From Fen-1273 sp963837815 (GTDB lineage Bacteria > Bacteroidota > Ignavibacteria > UBA10030 > UBA6906): 64,000 nucleotides of DNA. A program made the translations under genes and the position numbers. The notes below the pieces were generated by a model. It was not told the DNA's origin. It ran no database searches and was given only the letters and a program-made list of their open reading frames with translations. Of this stretch, positions 16,575 through 24,596 are shown one piece after another. Position 1 is the first letter of the stretch. Every line of letters starts with the position of its first letter. The stretch spans positions 1 through 64,000 of the forward strand of contig CAWIOS010000009.1 of the NCBI GenBank assembly GCA_963837815.1, written 5' to 3'.

Positions 16575-16973
16575 CTACCGCTTCCCCCTGTACACCCTGC
16601 TTGCGACCGTGTGGACCCCGCCCCGGATTTTGTAGTCTGCAGTCACCTTCATCCACCTCGGCTTCGCGCAGCGGACGAGATCCTCCAGTATCCGGTTGAC
16701 GGCATGTTCCTGGTAAATGCCGACGTTGCGGTAGGAGAGCAGGTAGTACTTGAACGAGCGGAGTTCGATTAGGACGCGGGCCGGGATGTACTCCACGTGT
16801 ATTGTCCCGAAATCCGGCAGCCCGGACCAGGGGCAGACCGCGGTGAACTCGTCGGTGTCGATCGAGACGGTGATATCCTTTCCGGGATAGTCGTACGGAA
16901 ACGTCTCAAGAGCGGCGACGTCGATCGCGTCGGGCTTCTTCGCATCGTACCGCCTGTCGAGGGGTTCTGTCAT
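16575..16973 (-). CDS. queF: NADPH-dependent 7-cyano-7-deazaguanine reductase
   Basis: Type I (short, single-domain) QueF of about 132 residues, reducing preQ0 to preQ1 for the modified tRNA base queuosine. The active-site cysteine lies in FTAVCPWSGLPDFG (Cys47, with Asp54) and the substrate-binding Glu and His in IELRSFKYYLLSYRNVGIYQEH (about Glu70 and His90). The start at 16973 matches the usual family N-terminus (PLDRRYD); a longer frame reaches 17021. No queC, queD or queE and no preQ1 riboswitch are visible here. The gene faces away from a thioredoxin-like lipoprotein. Confidence 0.95.
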   Translation of the reverse strand: MTEPLDRRYDAKKPDAIDVAALETFPYDYPGKDITVSIDTDEFTAVCPWSGLPDFGTIHVEYIPARVLIELRSFKYYLLSYRNVGIYQEHAVNRILEDLVRCAKPRWMKVTADYKIRGGVHTVASRVYRGKR

Positions 16974-17033
16974 GGCCCACGGGTCCTGGCTTCTGCAGGT
17001 GCGTGAATATGTCATCATCAACGGGAGTAATAT

Positions 17034-17555
17034 ATGAGAATCACGGCGGAAAAGAAAACGGCCGCAATATTCCTCCTCTCCCTCGCCGCCGCCCTTGTCG
17101 CCGGCTGTGCCGGTTCCGCCCTCCCCGCGAGGGACGGACTGGACAGGGGATGGGTCTCGCGCGATACGTTCAACACGCCTTCCTACGCGCCGTTCAAAGC
17201 GGTGTACGATACCGCGAAGATCGCGCAGGAATTTGTTCCGATGATCCGGAGCGTCAGGGAAGGGGTCGACGTGACGATTTTCTTCGGAGGGTGGTGCCCC
17301 GACAGCAGGCGTGAGGTTCCCCGGTTCCTCAGGATTGCCGACGAATCGGGGTTCCCGGCCTCGAGCATACGGCTCTACGCCCTTGACAGGACGAAGAAGA
17401 GCACGGACGGGCTGACGGAGAAGTTCGGGATCGAGAGGATACCGACGTTCATCTTTCAGAAGGGGGGGAAGGAGATAGGACGGATCACCGAATCCCCGGC
17501 GACGACGCTTGAAGGGGACGTGCTGACGATACTCGCGAAGAGCGCACAGCCGTAA
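17034..17555 (+). CDS. Thioredoxin-fold lipoprotein with a single active-site cysteine
   Basis: A 173-residue exported protein. The signal peptide ends in a lipobox LVAGC (Cys25), so it is probably lipid-anchored. A thioredoxin-like domain follows, with FFGGWCPDSRREVPRF in the position of the WCGPC motif and a cis-Pro region ERIPTFIFQKGGKEIGRI. Only Cys88 is present; the second cysteine is Ser. It therefore cannot form the usual intramolecular disulfide, and may reduce mixed disulfides or bind substrate. GGGAG precedes the ATG. It overlaps no neighbours and is convergent with the M48 protease. Confidence 0.85.
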   Translation: MRITAEKKTAAIFLLSLAAALVAGCAGSALPARDGLDRGWVSRDTFNTPSYAPFKAVYDTAKIAQEFVPMIRSVREGVDVTIFFGGWCPDSRREVPRFLRIADESGFPASSIRLYALDRTKKSTDGLTEKFGIERIPTFIFQKGGKEIGRITESPATTLEGDVLTILAKSAQP

Positions 17556-17558
17556 GCG

Positions 17559-18545
17559 TCAGGCGTGCTGGTACGCCATCCCCTTCAGTATCATGATTCT
17601 CTTTCGTATCGGCGGGTGTGTCGAGAAGAGGTCTGCAAAAAAGCCTTCCTTGTCGTCGAGGTTGCTCCCCAGCGGGTTGGCGATGCAGAGATGCGCCGTC
17701 CCCTTTTTGATCGAGCGCGTGGGCTCGACTGCAGCGTCGATCTTCTCGAGTGCCGATGCGAGCGCCCCGGGATTCCGCGTCAGTTCGGCCCCCGAGGCGT
17801 CCGCAAGAAATTCTCTCTGGCGCGACACCGCCATCGCAAGGATCTGTGCGATGAGCGGGGCGAGTATGATCCCGATGACCCAGAACACGAGAAGTATGAT
17901 CCCCCCGCCCCCTCCTCCCTCCCTGTCCGATGATCTCCGGCGTCCCCCGCCCCCCCACGCCATCGTCCGGGAGCCGAACTCCACGAGGAGCATGACGGCG
18001 CCGATGAGCGCTGCGATCACGGTCAGGACCCGTATGTCGTAGTTCCGCACGTGCCCCAGCTCGTGTGCGACAACCCCCTGCAGCTCATCCCGGTTGAGCG
18101 AATCGAGAAGCCCCTGCGTCACGGCGATGCAGGCGTGTTCGGGATCCTTCCCCGTGGCGAACGCGTTCGGGTCGGGGTCCGGGATCACGTAGACCTGCGG
18201 CTTCGGGAGCCCCGCCGCGATCGCCATCTCCTCGACGATGTTGTGAAGCTGTTTGTACCGGGGATCGTCGGCGGGTGCGGGAACCGCACCGGAAGAGCTG
18301 AGAACTGCGCTGGCGCCCCCTTCGAGCCCCCGGTAGGCGCTGAACGCCCCCAGGAGAAGCGCCGCGAACGTCGCAACGGGGAAGCCGAAGAGGCTCCTTC
18401 CTCCCCCCGGGGAAAACCCGAGTATGAACACGTCGAATCCGAACCCCAGGAAGCCGACAAAAAGCATGAAAAGCACCATGACGAGCACGGTATTCCGCCT
18501 GTTCGCCGCCTGCTGTTCGAGTATGTTGGGGGATGTCACCGCCAA
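17559..18545 (-). CDS. M48-family zinc metalloprotease, HtpX-like
   Basis: A 328-residue membrane protease. Two N-terminal hydrophobic segments (about 18-42 and 55-75) precede the cytoplasmic catalytic domain with HELGHVRNYD (zinc ligands His161 and His165, catalytic Glu162) and the third ligand in REFLADASGAELT. Further helices lie at about 175-195 and 215-240. HtpX-type proteases degrade damaged membrane proteins. The LemA gene lies 12 bases upstream in the same operon, a frequent pairing. The start is TTG 18545 or GTG 18539, with no clear ribosome site. Confidence 0.92.
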   Translation of the reverse strand: MAVTSPNILEQQAANRRNTVLVMVLFMLFVGFLGFGFDVFILGFSPGGGRSLFGFPVATFAALLLGAFSAYRGLEGGASAVLSSSGAVPAPADDPRYKQLHNIVEEMAIAAGLPKPQVYVIPDPDPNAFATGKDPEHACIAVTQGLLDSLNRDELQGVVAHELGHVRNYDIRVLTVIAALIGAVMLLVEFGSRTMAWGGGGRRRSSDREGGGGGGIILLVFWVIGIILAPLIAQILAMAVSRQREFLADASGAELTRNPGALASALEKIDAAVEPTRSIKKGTAHLCIANPLGSNLDDKEGFFADLFSTHPPIRKRIMILKGMAYQHA

Positions 18546-18557
18546 GCGATCGCCAGT

Positions 18558-19124
18558 CTATTTCTTCAGTGAGAGATCGACCTGCGGGACGTCGCGCTCC
18601 CCCGCCTCCTTGATTTCGAAAAGCTCGGACGGCTTGAATCCGAATATCCCCGCCACGAGGTTTCCCGGGAAGACCTGCTGTGCGATGTTGTATTTCGTGG
18701 CGATGTCGTTGTAGAACTGCCGGGCAAACCCGATCTTGTTCTCCGTGCTCGAGAGTTCTTCCTGGAGCTGTTTCACGTCCTCGTTCGACTTGAGATCGGG
18801 GTAGTTCTCCGCGAGCGCGAAAAGCCTGCCGAGCGCGCCGGAGAGAGCGCCCTCCTTCACCGCGGCGTCTGCAACGCCCGTTGCGCTCACGGCGGCGCCG
18901 CGCGCGGCGATCACCTTCTGCAGCGTCTCCTGTTCGAACTGCATCGCGCCCTTGATCGTGTTCACGAGATTCGGAATCAGGTCGTGCCGGCGCTTGAGCT
19001 GGACGTCGATTTGCTTCCAGCCGTTGGAAACCTGGTTGCGCAGCGTGACGAGGCCGTTGTACTTCATGATCGCCCATGCGACGACGACGATGACAAGGAT
19101 GAAAAGGATAAGCAGTGGACCCAT
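18558..19124 (-). CDS. LemA-family protein
   Basis: A 188-residue protein with one N-terminal membrane helix (about 3-20) and a long helical domain. The stretch YNGLVTLRNQVSNGWKQIDVQLKRRHDLIPNLVNTIKG is the LemA hallmark, as is ARQFYNDIATKYN near the end. LemA proteins are often encoded next to M48 proteases, as here, and are thought to act with them at the membrane, though the mechanism is unproven. GGAG six bases upstream supports the start, and the promoter at 19161-19189 reads into it. Confidence 0.95.
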   Translation of the reverse strand: MGPLLILFILVIVVVAWAIMKYNGLVTLRNQVSNGWKQIDVQLKRRHDLIPNLVNTIKGAMQFEQETLQKVIAARGAAVSATGVADAAVKEGALSGALGRLFALAENYPDLKSNEDVKQLQEELSSTENKIGFARQFYNDIATKYNIAQQVFPGNLVAGIFGFKPSELFEIKEAGERDVPQVDLSLKK

Positions 19125-19160
19125 GTATGCTCCGGGAGGTTGTGTGTAAAGGACACAGCA

Positions 19161-19189
19161 AAGGTAGAAAGTAGTGTGATGGAAGTCAA
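19161..19189 (-). promoter_or_regulatory. Promoter of the LemA-HtpX operon
   Basis: On the minus strand TTGACT (19184-19189), 17 bases, TACCTT (19161-19166). The -10 reads TACCTTTG, so it also fits the TAnnTTTG form of Bacteroidetes. It is back-to-back with the plus-strand promoter at 19200. Confidence 0.7.
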
Positions 19190-19199
19190 GGCGGGTTTA

Positions 19200-19228
19200 T
19201 TGACATTCGGAACCGATTTGGATATATT
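19200..19228 (+). promoter_or_regulatory. Consensus promoter of the first large TPR gene
   Basis: TTGACA (19200-19205), 17 bases, TATATT (19223-19228). Transcription would start near 19235, 55 bases before the ATG. The -35 lies only 10 bases from the divergent -35 at 19184-19189, so the two promoters may compete for polymerase. Confidence 0.8.
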
Positions 19229-19289
19229 GTGAACCATTCTACGGTTGAGGTGCGCCGCAACTCTCCGGCAGGTCCATTACTCGTGAGCT

Positions 19290-21833
19290 ATGCCGTCGGA
19301 CGATCAACATAATCCCAGCGACTCCGCCCGCAAACAACTGCTCGAAGAGATCCGCAAACGGGCCGAAGAGGCGGAGATGAACCGTCTGGAAGAGGAAGAC
19401 CGGACCCGCACGGGACGCACCGACGCAGACCGCCTGAAGACCAAAGCTCCCGCGCCCTTCCCCGTCCCCGCTTCGGAAACCCCCGCCGCGGGAAACAAAG
19501 CCGCCACCGAACAGAAGATCCTCGTCATCCGCGAACGGCTGCAGAGCGCGCTCGAACGGGGAAAGTCCGAGAAGGCCGCGGAGTTGTTCGCGGAGTTGAG
19601 CAAGATCATCCCCGATGATTCCTCGCTCGCCGAGTTCCGTGTCAGGCTCCGCGCGCTGCAGGAAGAGAAAGCGAAAGCCCGGGAGCAGACGAGGCCGGTC
19701 TCTCCGTCCGCCATTCCGCCCCGACGCCCGGCGCCTGTGGTGGCGCCGCAGGCGCCACCACAGGCGCCATCGCAGCCCCCTCCTTCCCCGCCGGCTGCAG
19801 AAGACAGGGCAGAACGGGAGAAGCGCCGCAGGAAGATCGGCGACATGATGGAGGCGGGGAACAACTACTACCAGCAGGAGAAATACGATAAAGCCCTCGT
19901 CTACGTCAGCGAGGTGCTGAGCCTCGATCCATCCCACGAGGAAGCGGCGACCCTCCGCGCGCAGATCCTGAAGGCGCGCAGTCTTGAAGAGCAGATCAAG
20001 ATGGAAGAGGAGGAACGACGTGCGAAAGAGCACGTGGCGGGGGGCCCCGTGCGCCGTCCGAAGGAGGAACCGCCCCCACCGTCAGGCCGCCCCACCGATT
20101 TCTGGGGCGCGTCGCTCAGCCAGAAGCTCGAATCGGACTATGATCTCGTCCCTGAGGAAAAGGGACCGGTGGGACCCCCTCCCCTCCCCCTGGGGCAGAG
20201 GATCGTCAACCGGCTCTCGCAGGTTCACATCCCCCTCAAACCGGTACTCTCGATCGCCGCGGTCCTCGTCCTCGGCACCGCGGGCTGGTTCGCAGTGGAA
20301 GCGATACGCAACAGCGTCTCCCCGGCCCGCTATTCCCTCCTTGTGCTCCCTCCGGCAACCGGGGGCGACACGTCGATGATCTACGCGGCGGAAGGCTTTG
20401 AAGGCGATATCAGTTCCGAGGCGGCGCGGCTGGCCGACGTGCGCGTGATCAACCCCGCGACATCAAACGCTTTCGGCGCGTCCGTTGCTCCGCCCGGCCA
20501 GATCGCCAGGGCGCTCGGTGCGAACTATGTCCTCTCCTGGTCGATGGCAAAAGCGGAAGGAAGCTACACGCTTCACTTCACGCTTGCCGACACGCTCTCG
20601 AGCGGGAGCCTCTGGGCCAGGCAGTACCACGTTTCCGCCCGGGAGCTTCCTTCACTGCGCCCGGAGATCATACGCGGGATCGCGCAGGGGATGGGGGTCA
20701 AGGCCGTGACGGCCGACGGCGCTGCGATCTCCGTCCCCTCCACGAACAACGAGGCGGCGTATGATCTCTACCTGAAAGGGAGGCTGCTCCTGAATTACGG
20801 AGACAACTTCGCGCCGGAAGACGCGCTCGGGCTCTTCGATCAGGCGGGAAAACTCGATCCGGATTTTGCCGAGGCGCATTCAGCCGCAGCCTGGGCGCAT
20901 ATGCTCGCGTACGAAACGTCCGTCGACATGCAGCAATCGCACGTCGCGCAGGCGATCGTCGAAGTGGAACGTGCGCTGAACGCGGGGTTGAGAAATTCCG
21001 AGACGTTCCGGGCCTGGGGTCTTGCCGAGGAGTTCCGCGGATCGTACGACAAGGCCGTCACGCGCTTTGAACAGGCTGTGGCGATCTCCCCGAGCGATGC
21101 CGAGTCGCAGCGCCGGCTCGCGGTCGCCTATGCCGCGAAGGGAAGGATCGACGACGCCGTGAAGGCGGCGCAGCGGAGCGTTGCGGACGACCCGGGGAAC
21201 ATCGCCGCCCACACGCTGCTCGGACAGGTGGAGCAGTTCAAGGCGATACGTGAGCTCGACAACCGGGACGACTACCGGGCGGCATTGAAAGCATACGAAC
21301 AGGGACTCCGGCTCGCGCGCGACAGGAGCGACTACGGGAGCGGGCTCTACGTGGAGGTTCTTCTCCACCTTCAGCAGATCGACAGGGTCATGGACCTGCT
21401 GCTCGATCGGACAGCGCGCATGAGAGAGAGCTACGTCGATTTCTACAAGCTGGGGAGGGTGCAGCAATCCGCCGGGCGCCCCATCGCCGAATGGCAGGCC
21501 TCGTTTGTCAGGGCGCGGGACATACTGACGGCGCATATAGCCGCACAGCCCGATGACGCCCTCGCGCAGGCGTACATGGCGCTCGTCTGCACGCGCCTTG
21601 GCACGTTCAAGGACGCGATTGCCGCTTCCGGGCGGGCGCAGATCGCCGCCCCGGGGGATGACGATGTGCTGTACCTGACCTCGCGCATGTACGTTCTTCA
21701 GAAAGACAAAAAGCAGGCCCTGGAATACCTCGGGAAGGCGCTTGCCAAGAAGTTCAATCTCGGCGCCGTGTTGGACATGGACTATTTCAACGTCCAGTCG
21801 GACCCCGAGTTCCTTGCGGCCCTGAAACGCTAA
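19290..21833 (+). CDS. Large membrane TPR protein with TolB-like central domain
   Basis: An 847-residue protein. Order of parts: acidic N-terminus, helical segment (about 70-135), Pro/Ala-rich linker (about 145-170), TPR-like motif NNYYQQEKYDKALVYVSEVLSLDP (about 190-225), a membrane helix (about 318-338), a beta-rich domain (about 345-480) resembling the TolB N-terminal-like domain of adenylate-cyclase/TPR proteins (VRVINPATSNAFGAS..., ALGANYVLSWSM), then five or six TPRs to the end (for example LFDQAGKLDPDFAEAHSAAAWAHM). It probably presents TPRs outside the cytoplasmic membrane as an assembly platform. No effector domain is seen. It is followed by a second TPR/coiled-coil gene with a matching promoter. 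Confidence 0.82.
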   Translation: MPSDDQHNPSDSARKQLLEEIRKRAEEAEMNRLEEEDRTRTGRTDADRLKTKAPAPFPVPASETPAAGNKAATEQKILVIRERLQSALERGKSEKAAELFAELSKIIPDDSSLAEFRVRLRALQEEKAKAREQTRPVSPSAIPPRRPAPVVAPQAPPQAPSQPPPSPPAAEDRAEREKRRRKIGDMMEAGNNYYQQEKYDKALVYVSEVLSLDPSHEEAATLRAQILKARSLEEQIKMEEEERRAKEHVAGGPVRRPKEEPPPPSGRPTDFWGASLSQKLESDYDLVPEEKGPVGPPPLPLGQRIVNRLSQVHIPLKPVLSIAAVLVLGTAGWFAVEAIRNSVSPARYSLLVLPPATGGDTSMIYAAEGFEGDISSEAARLADVRVINPATSNAFGASVAPPGQIARALGANYVLSWSMAKAEGSYTLHFTLADTLSSGSLWARQYHVSARELPSLRPEIIRGIAQGMGVKAVTADGAAISVPSTNNEAAYDLYLKGRLLLNYGDNFAPEDALGLFDQAGKLDPDFAEAHSAAAWAHMLAYETSVDMQQSHVAQAIVEVERALNAGLRNSETFRAWGLAEEFRGSYDKAVTRFEQAVAISPSDAESQRRLAVAYAAKGRIDDAVKAAQRSVADDPGNIAAHTLLGQVEQFKAIRELDNRDDYRAALKAYEQGLRLARDRSDYGSGLYVEVLLHLQQIDRVMDLLLDRTARMRESYVDFYKLGRVQQSAGRPIAEWQASFVRARDILTAHIAAQPDDALAQAYMALVCTRLGTFKDAIAASGRAQIAAPGDDDVLYLTSRMYVLQKDKKQALEYLGKALAKKFNLGAVLDMDYFNVQSDPEFLAALKR
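19730..19768. repeat. Perfect 18-base inverted repeat inside a coding linker
   Basis: Arms 19730-19747 and 19751-19768 are exact reverse complements with a three-base centre (GCA). The core TGGCGCC...GGCGCCA is shared with the tandem units at 12401-12484. It encodes part of the Pro/Ala-rich linker of the TPR protein, a place where an inserted palindrome would be tolerated. Confidence 0.85.
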
Positions 21834-21973
21834 TAGTTCTCCCCGGCTCCCATTCCCCCCCTCTCTCCTCCCGGCTGTCGATTCGTCAGGCGGTTCCTCT
21901 CCGGCGCTCTCTTCGCCCCGTTTTTCATGACATTCTGTGGATGTGACCGTCGTCAGCACCCCGTGTCCCCGCG

Positions 21974-22002
21974 TTGACAATCAGGGGGTCAATGGATATA
22001 TT
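21974..22002 (+). promoter_or_regulatory. Consensus promoter of the coiled-coil gene
   Basis: TTGACA (21974-21979), 17 bases, TATATT (21997-22002), the same boxes and spacing as the promoter at 19200. The short leader contains two small stems, GCTGC/GCAGC (about 22005-22020) and GTGTA/TACAC (22024-22040), and no Shine-Dalgarno sequence before GTG 22041. Confidence 0.8.
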
Positions 22003-22040
22003 AGCTGCGCTGAAGCAGCAGGCGTGTACAGTTCTTACAC

Positions 22041-24596
22041 GTGACAACCGTGCCTGACCTCGACGACGCAACACGACAGGAACAACGTAAAAAGGCGGGC
22101 GACTTCCTGAAAATGGCCGACAAGCTATTCAAGGGGTCGGACTACGAGGGAGCGGTGCGTCTTGTCCAGCTGGCGATGCAGACCGATCCGCACAACCCGT
22201 ATGCGGTTGCATACATGGAGCGGATCAAATTTGCGATTGAGCAGCGCGACAGCAAACGGGAACCGCCCCCTTCCGGGGGGGAGAAGCCCCCGGCCCAGGC
22301 GGCAGCACCTCCCGAATCGGCGACGGCGCCGCCAAGGCCCGCCACGACTCCGATCCCGCCCCGCCCGTCGGTCGCGGCTCCCCGTCCTGTACCCCCCATA
22401 CCTCCGCCGCGTCCCGGATCGTCCGTTCCGCCTCCTCCGTCCCAGGCCGCGCGGAAAAACGAGCCCACGGTCACGCCGCCCCCTCCCGTAAGACGCGACC
22501 CGGTTCCTCCGAGAGTGCCGGCTCCGCAACGTGTGGACCCTGCCGAGATCCAGAGGCGTCAGCTCGATGATGAGGCGCGCCGCTACGCGATCGCGGAGGC
22601 CAAGCGGAAGGCGGAAGAGGAACAGCGGAAGAAAATCGACGAGGAAATCCACCGCAAGGCGGAGGAGGAAGCAAACCGGCGGATCGAGGAAGCCCACAAG
22701 AAACTCGAGGAAGAACGGAAACGGATGGAGGAGGAGAACCGCGTGCGCCAGGAGGCCGAGGTGGCCAGGCGGCGCGAGGAGGACGCGCGGAAGAAACGGG
22801 AGGAGGAGGAGCGCAAGCGTCTCGAGGAGCTGGACAGGAAACGGATACAGGAAGAGGCCCGCAAGAGTCTGGAGGAAGAGCGCCGGCGCCTCGAAGAAGA
22901 GTCGGCCAAGAAGCTGGAGTCCGAGCGGAAGAAGATCGAAGAGGAGATGCTCGGCCGCCTCCGGGCGGAGCGCGCGAAGCTCGAAGAGATGCAGCGCAGG
23001 GAACGGGAGGCAGCGGAAGCCAAGCGCCTCGCCGAGGAACAGAAGCTGAAGATGATCGAGGAAGAGACACGCATCCGGCTTGAAGCAGAACGGAAGAAGA
23101 TCGAAGAGGAGATGGCCGCCCGGGTCGCAGAAGAGCGGAAGAGGATCGAGGAACTCCACAGGAAAGAAGAGCAGGCTGCGGAGAAGCGCCGGCAGGCGGA
23201 AGAGGATCGCCTGAAACAGGTGGCGCTCGAGACCGAGCGCCGCATGGAGGAGGAACGGGCCCGGCTTGCGGAGGAGAAGAAGAAAATCGAGGAGCAGCTC
23301 CGCCGGCAGATGGAGGAAGAGCGGGCGCGCATGGAAGAGGCGCGCAGGAAGCAGCTCGAGCAGGAGGCGGAAGCACGGCGGATCGTCGAGGAGCAGGCGA
23401 AGAAGAAGGTCGAGGAGGAGTACCAGAAACGGCTCGCCGAGGAGCGCGAACGCCTCGCAGAAGAACAGCGCCGGCAGTACGAGGAAGAACGGAAGAAGAT
23501 CGAAGAGGAGGCCCGCCGGAAGGTCGAGGAGGACCAGCGCCGCAGGGAGGAAGAGGAGCGCCTCCGTGTGGAGGAGGAAGGGCTCAAGGCGCAGGAAGAG
23601 GAGCGCGCACGCCGCGCGGAGGAGGAGGCGGAGCGGCAGAGGCAGGAGGAGGAGACGCGGCAGTACGAGGAGGCCGTGCGCCAGGCGATCGAAGAGGGTC
23701 GGCGGCTCGCGCAGGCGAAGAAAATCCGCGCGTATCTCGAGCGGGGGAAGGAGTTCGTCGGACTCGCCCAGTTCGAGGAAGCGCTCAAGGAAGTGACGAA
23801 GGTGTTCCGGCTCGATCCTACGAACGTCGAGGCGCGGGAATTCGAGCAGACCGTGTACGCGTCACGTGACGAATTCACGCGCAGGGAAGAGGAAGCGCGC
23901 GCGGTCCAGGAAGAGCAGCGCCGGAAGGTCGAGGAGCTCCAGAGAAAGCTCGCCGAACAGGCCCGCATGGAGGAGGATCTCCAGCAGCAGAGGGCGGTGC
24001 GCGAGGCGAAGATCGCCGGCTGCCTCCAGAAGACGCGGGAATATATCCGGGACGGGATGTACGACAAGGCGCTGACGGAGATCGAGACCGTGTATGCGAT
24101 GGACCCGGGAAACGCCGAGGCGCGGGAATACGAGCAGAGCGTTCTCACGATCCAGCGGAAAGCGGAAGAAGCCCGGACCGTCTCCGAGCAGCGGTCACAG
24201 CAGAGCGACGCCTGGCGCAGGGAAGAGGAGGAGAGGCAGAAGTCCGCGGACGAGGGACGTGAAGTCCTCCGCCGCGAATCCGTGAACACGTACAGGGCGA
24301 TGCTTCGGCAGGCCTGGGCGGGCGGGGAGCCCGTCACGGAGGACCGCTCCATGCTCGACGTGGTCCGTCTCTCCCTGGGGATCCCGGAGAACGAACACAG
24401 GAAGATCGAGCACGACATACAGATCGAGACGTACACGGAAGCGCTCCGCGCGGCGCTGAAGTCGGGTGCGATGAGTCCCGATGACGTCAGCACCGTGGAA
24501 CAGCTCCGGAAGCTGTTCTCGATAAGCAAGGACGAGGACAGGTCGATTCAGGACGCCCTGAAGGCCGAGCTCAGGAACGACGGCCGCTGGACCTGA
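22041..24596 (+). CDS. Giant Glu/Arg-rich coiled-coil protein with TPR-like ends
   Basis: An 851-residue soluble protein. Residues 15-70 form a TPR-like helical hairpin (DKLFKGSDYEGAVRLVQLAMQTDPHNPYA); 72-165 are Pro-rich; about 170-565 form a continuous, highly charged helix of Glu, Arg and Lys repeats with Ala/Leu positions every 3-4 residues. Then come two related TPR motifs (YLERGKEFVGLAQFEEALKEV and KTREYIRDGMYDKALTEIETV), and a C-terminal pair of about 45-residue helical repeats ending in GIPENEHRKIEHDI and SISKDEDRSIQDAL. Likely a long rod joining binding modules. No enzyme domain. GTG start without ribosome binding site; the last 26 bases overlap the convergent phosphatidyltransferase gene. 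Confidence 0.8.
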   Translation: MTTVPDLDDATRQEQRKKAGDFLKMADKLFKGSDYEGAVRLVQLAMQTDPHNPYAVAYMERIKFAIEQRDSKREPPPSGGEKPPAQAAAPPESATAPPRPATTPIPPRPSVAAPRPVPPIPPPRPGSSVPPPPSQAARKNEPTVTPPPPVRRDPVPPRVPAPQRVDPAEIQRRQLDDEARRYAIAEAKRKAEEEQRKKIDEEIHRKAEEEANRRIEEAHKKLEEERKRMEEENRVRQEAEVARRREEDARKKREEEERKRLEELDRKRIQEEARKSLEEERRRLEEESAKKLESERKKIEEEMLGRLRAERAKLEEMQRREREAAEAKRLAEEQKLKMIEEETRIRLEAERKKIEEEMAARVAEERKRIEELHRKEEQAAEKRRQAEEDRLKQVALETERRMEEERARLAEEKKKIEEQLRRQMEEERARMEEARRKQLEQEAEARRIVEEQAKKKVEEEYQKRLAEERERLAEEQRRQYEEERKKIEEEARRKVEEDQRRREEEERLRVEEEGLKAQEEERARRAEEEAERQRQEEETRQYEEAVRQAIEEGRRLAQAKKIRAYLERGKEFVGLAQFEEALKEVTKVFRLDPTNVEAREFEQTVYASRDEFTRREEEARAVQEEQRRKVEELQRKLAEQARMEEDLQQQRAVREAKIAGCLQKTREYIRDGMYDKALTEIETVYAMDPGNAEAREYEQSVLTIQRKAEEARTVSEQRSQQSDAWRREEEERQKSADEGREVLRRESVNTYRAMLRQAWAGGEPVTEDRSMLDVVRLSLGIPENEHRKIEHDIQIETYTEALRAALKSGAMSPDDVSTVEQLRKLFSISKDEDRSIQDALKAELRNDGRWT

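Noticed and set aside
22583..24529. 648-codon minus-strand open frame
   Set aside because: A Ser/Arg-rich mirror of the Glu/Arg coiled coil on the other strand, explained by its repeated codons.
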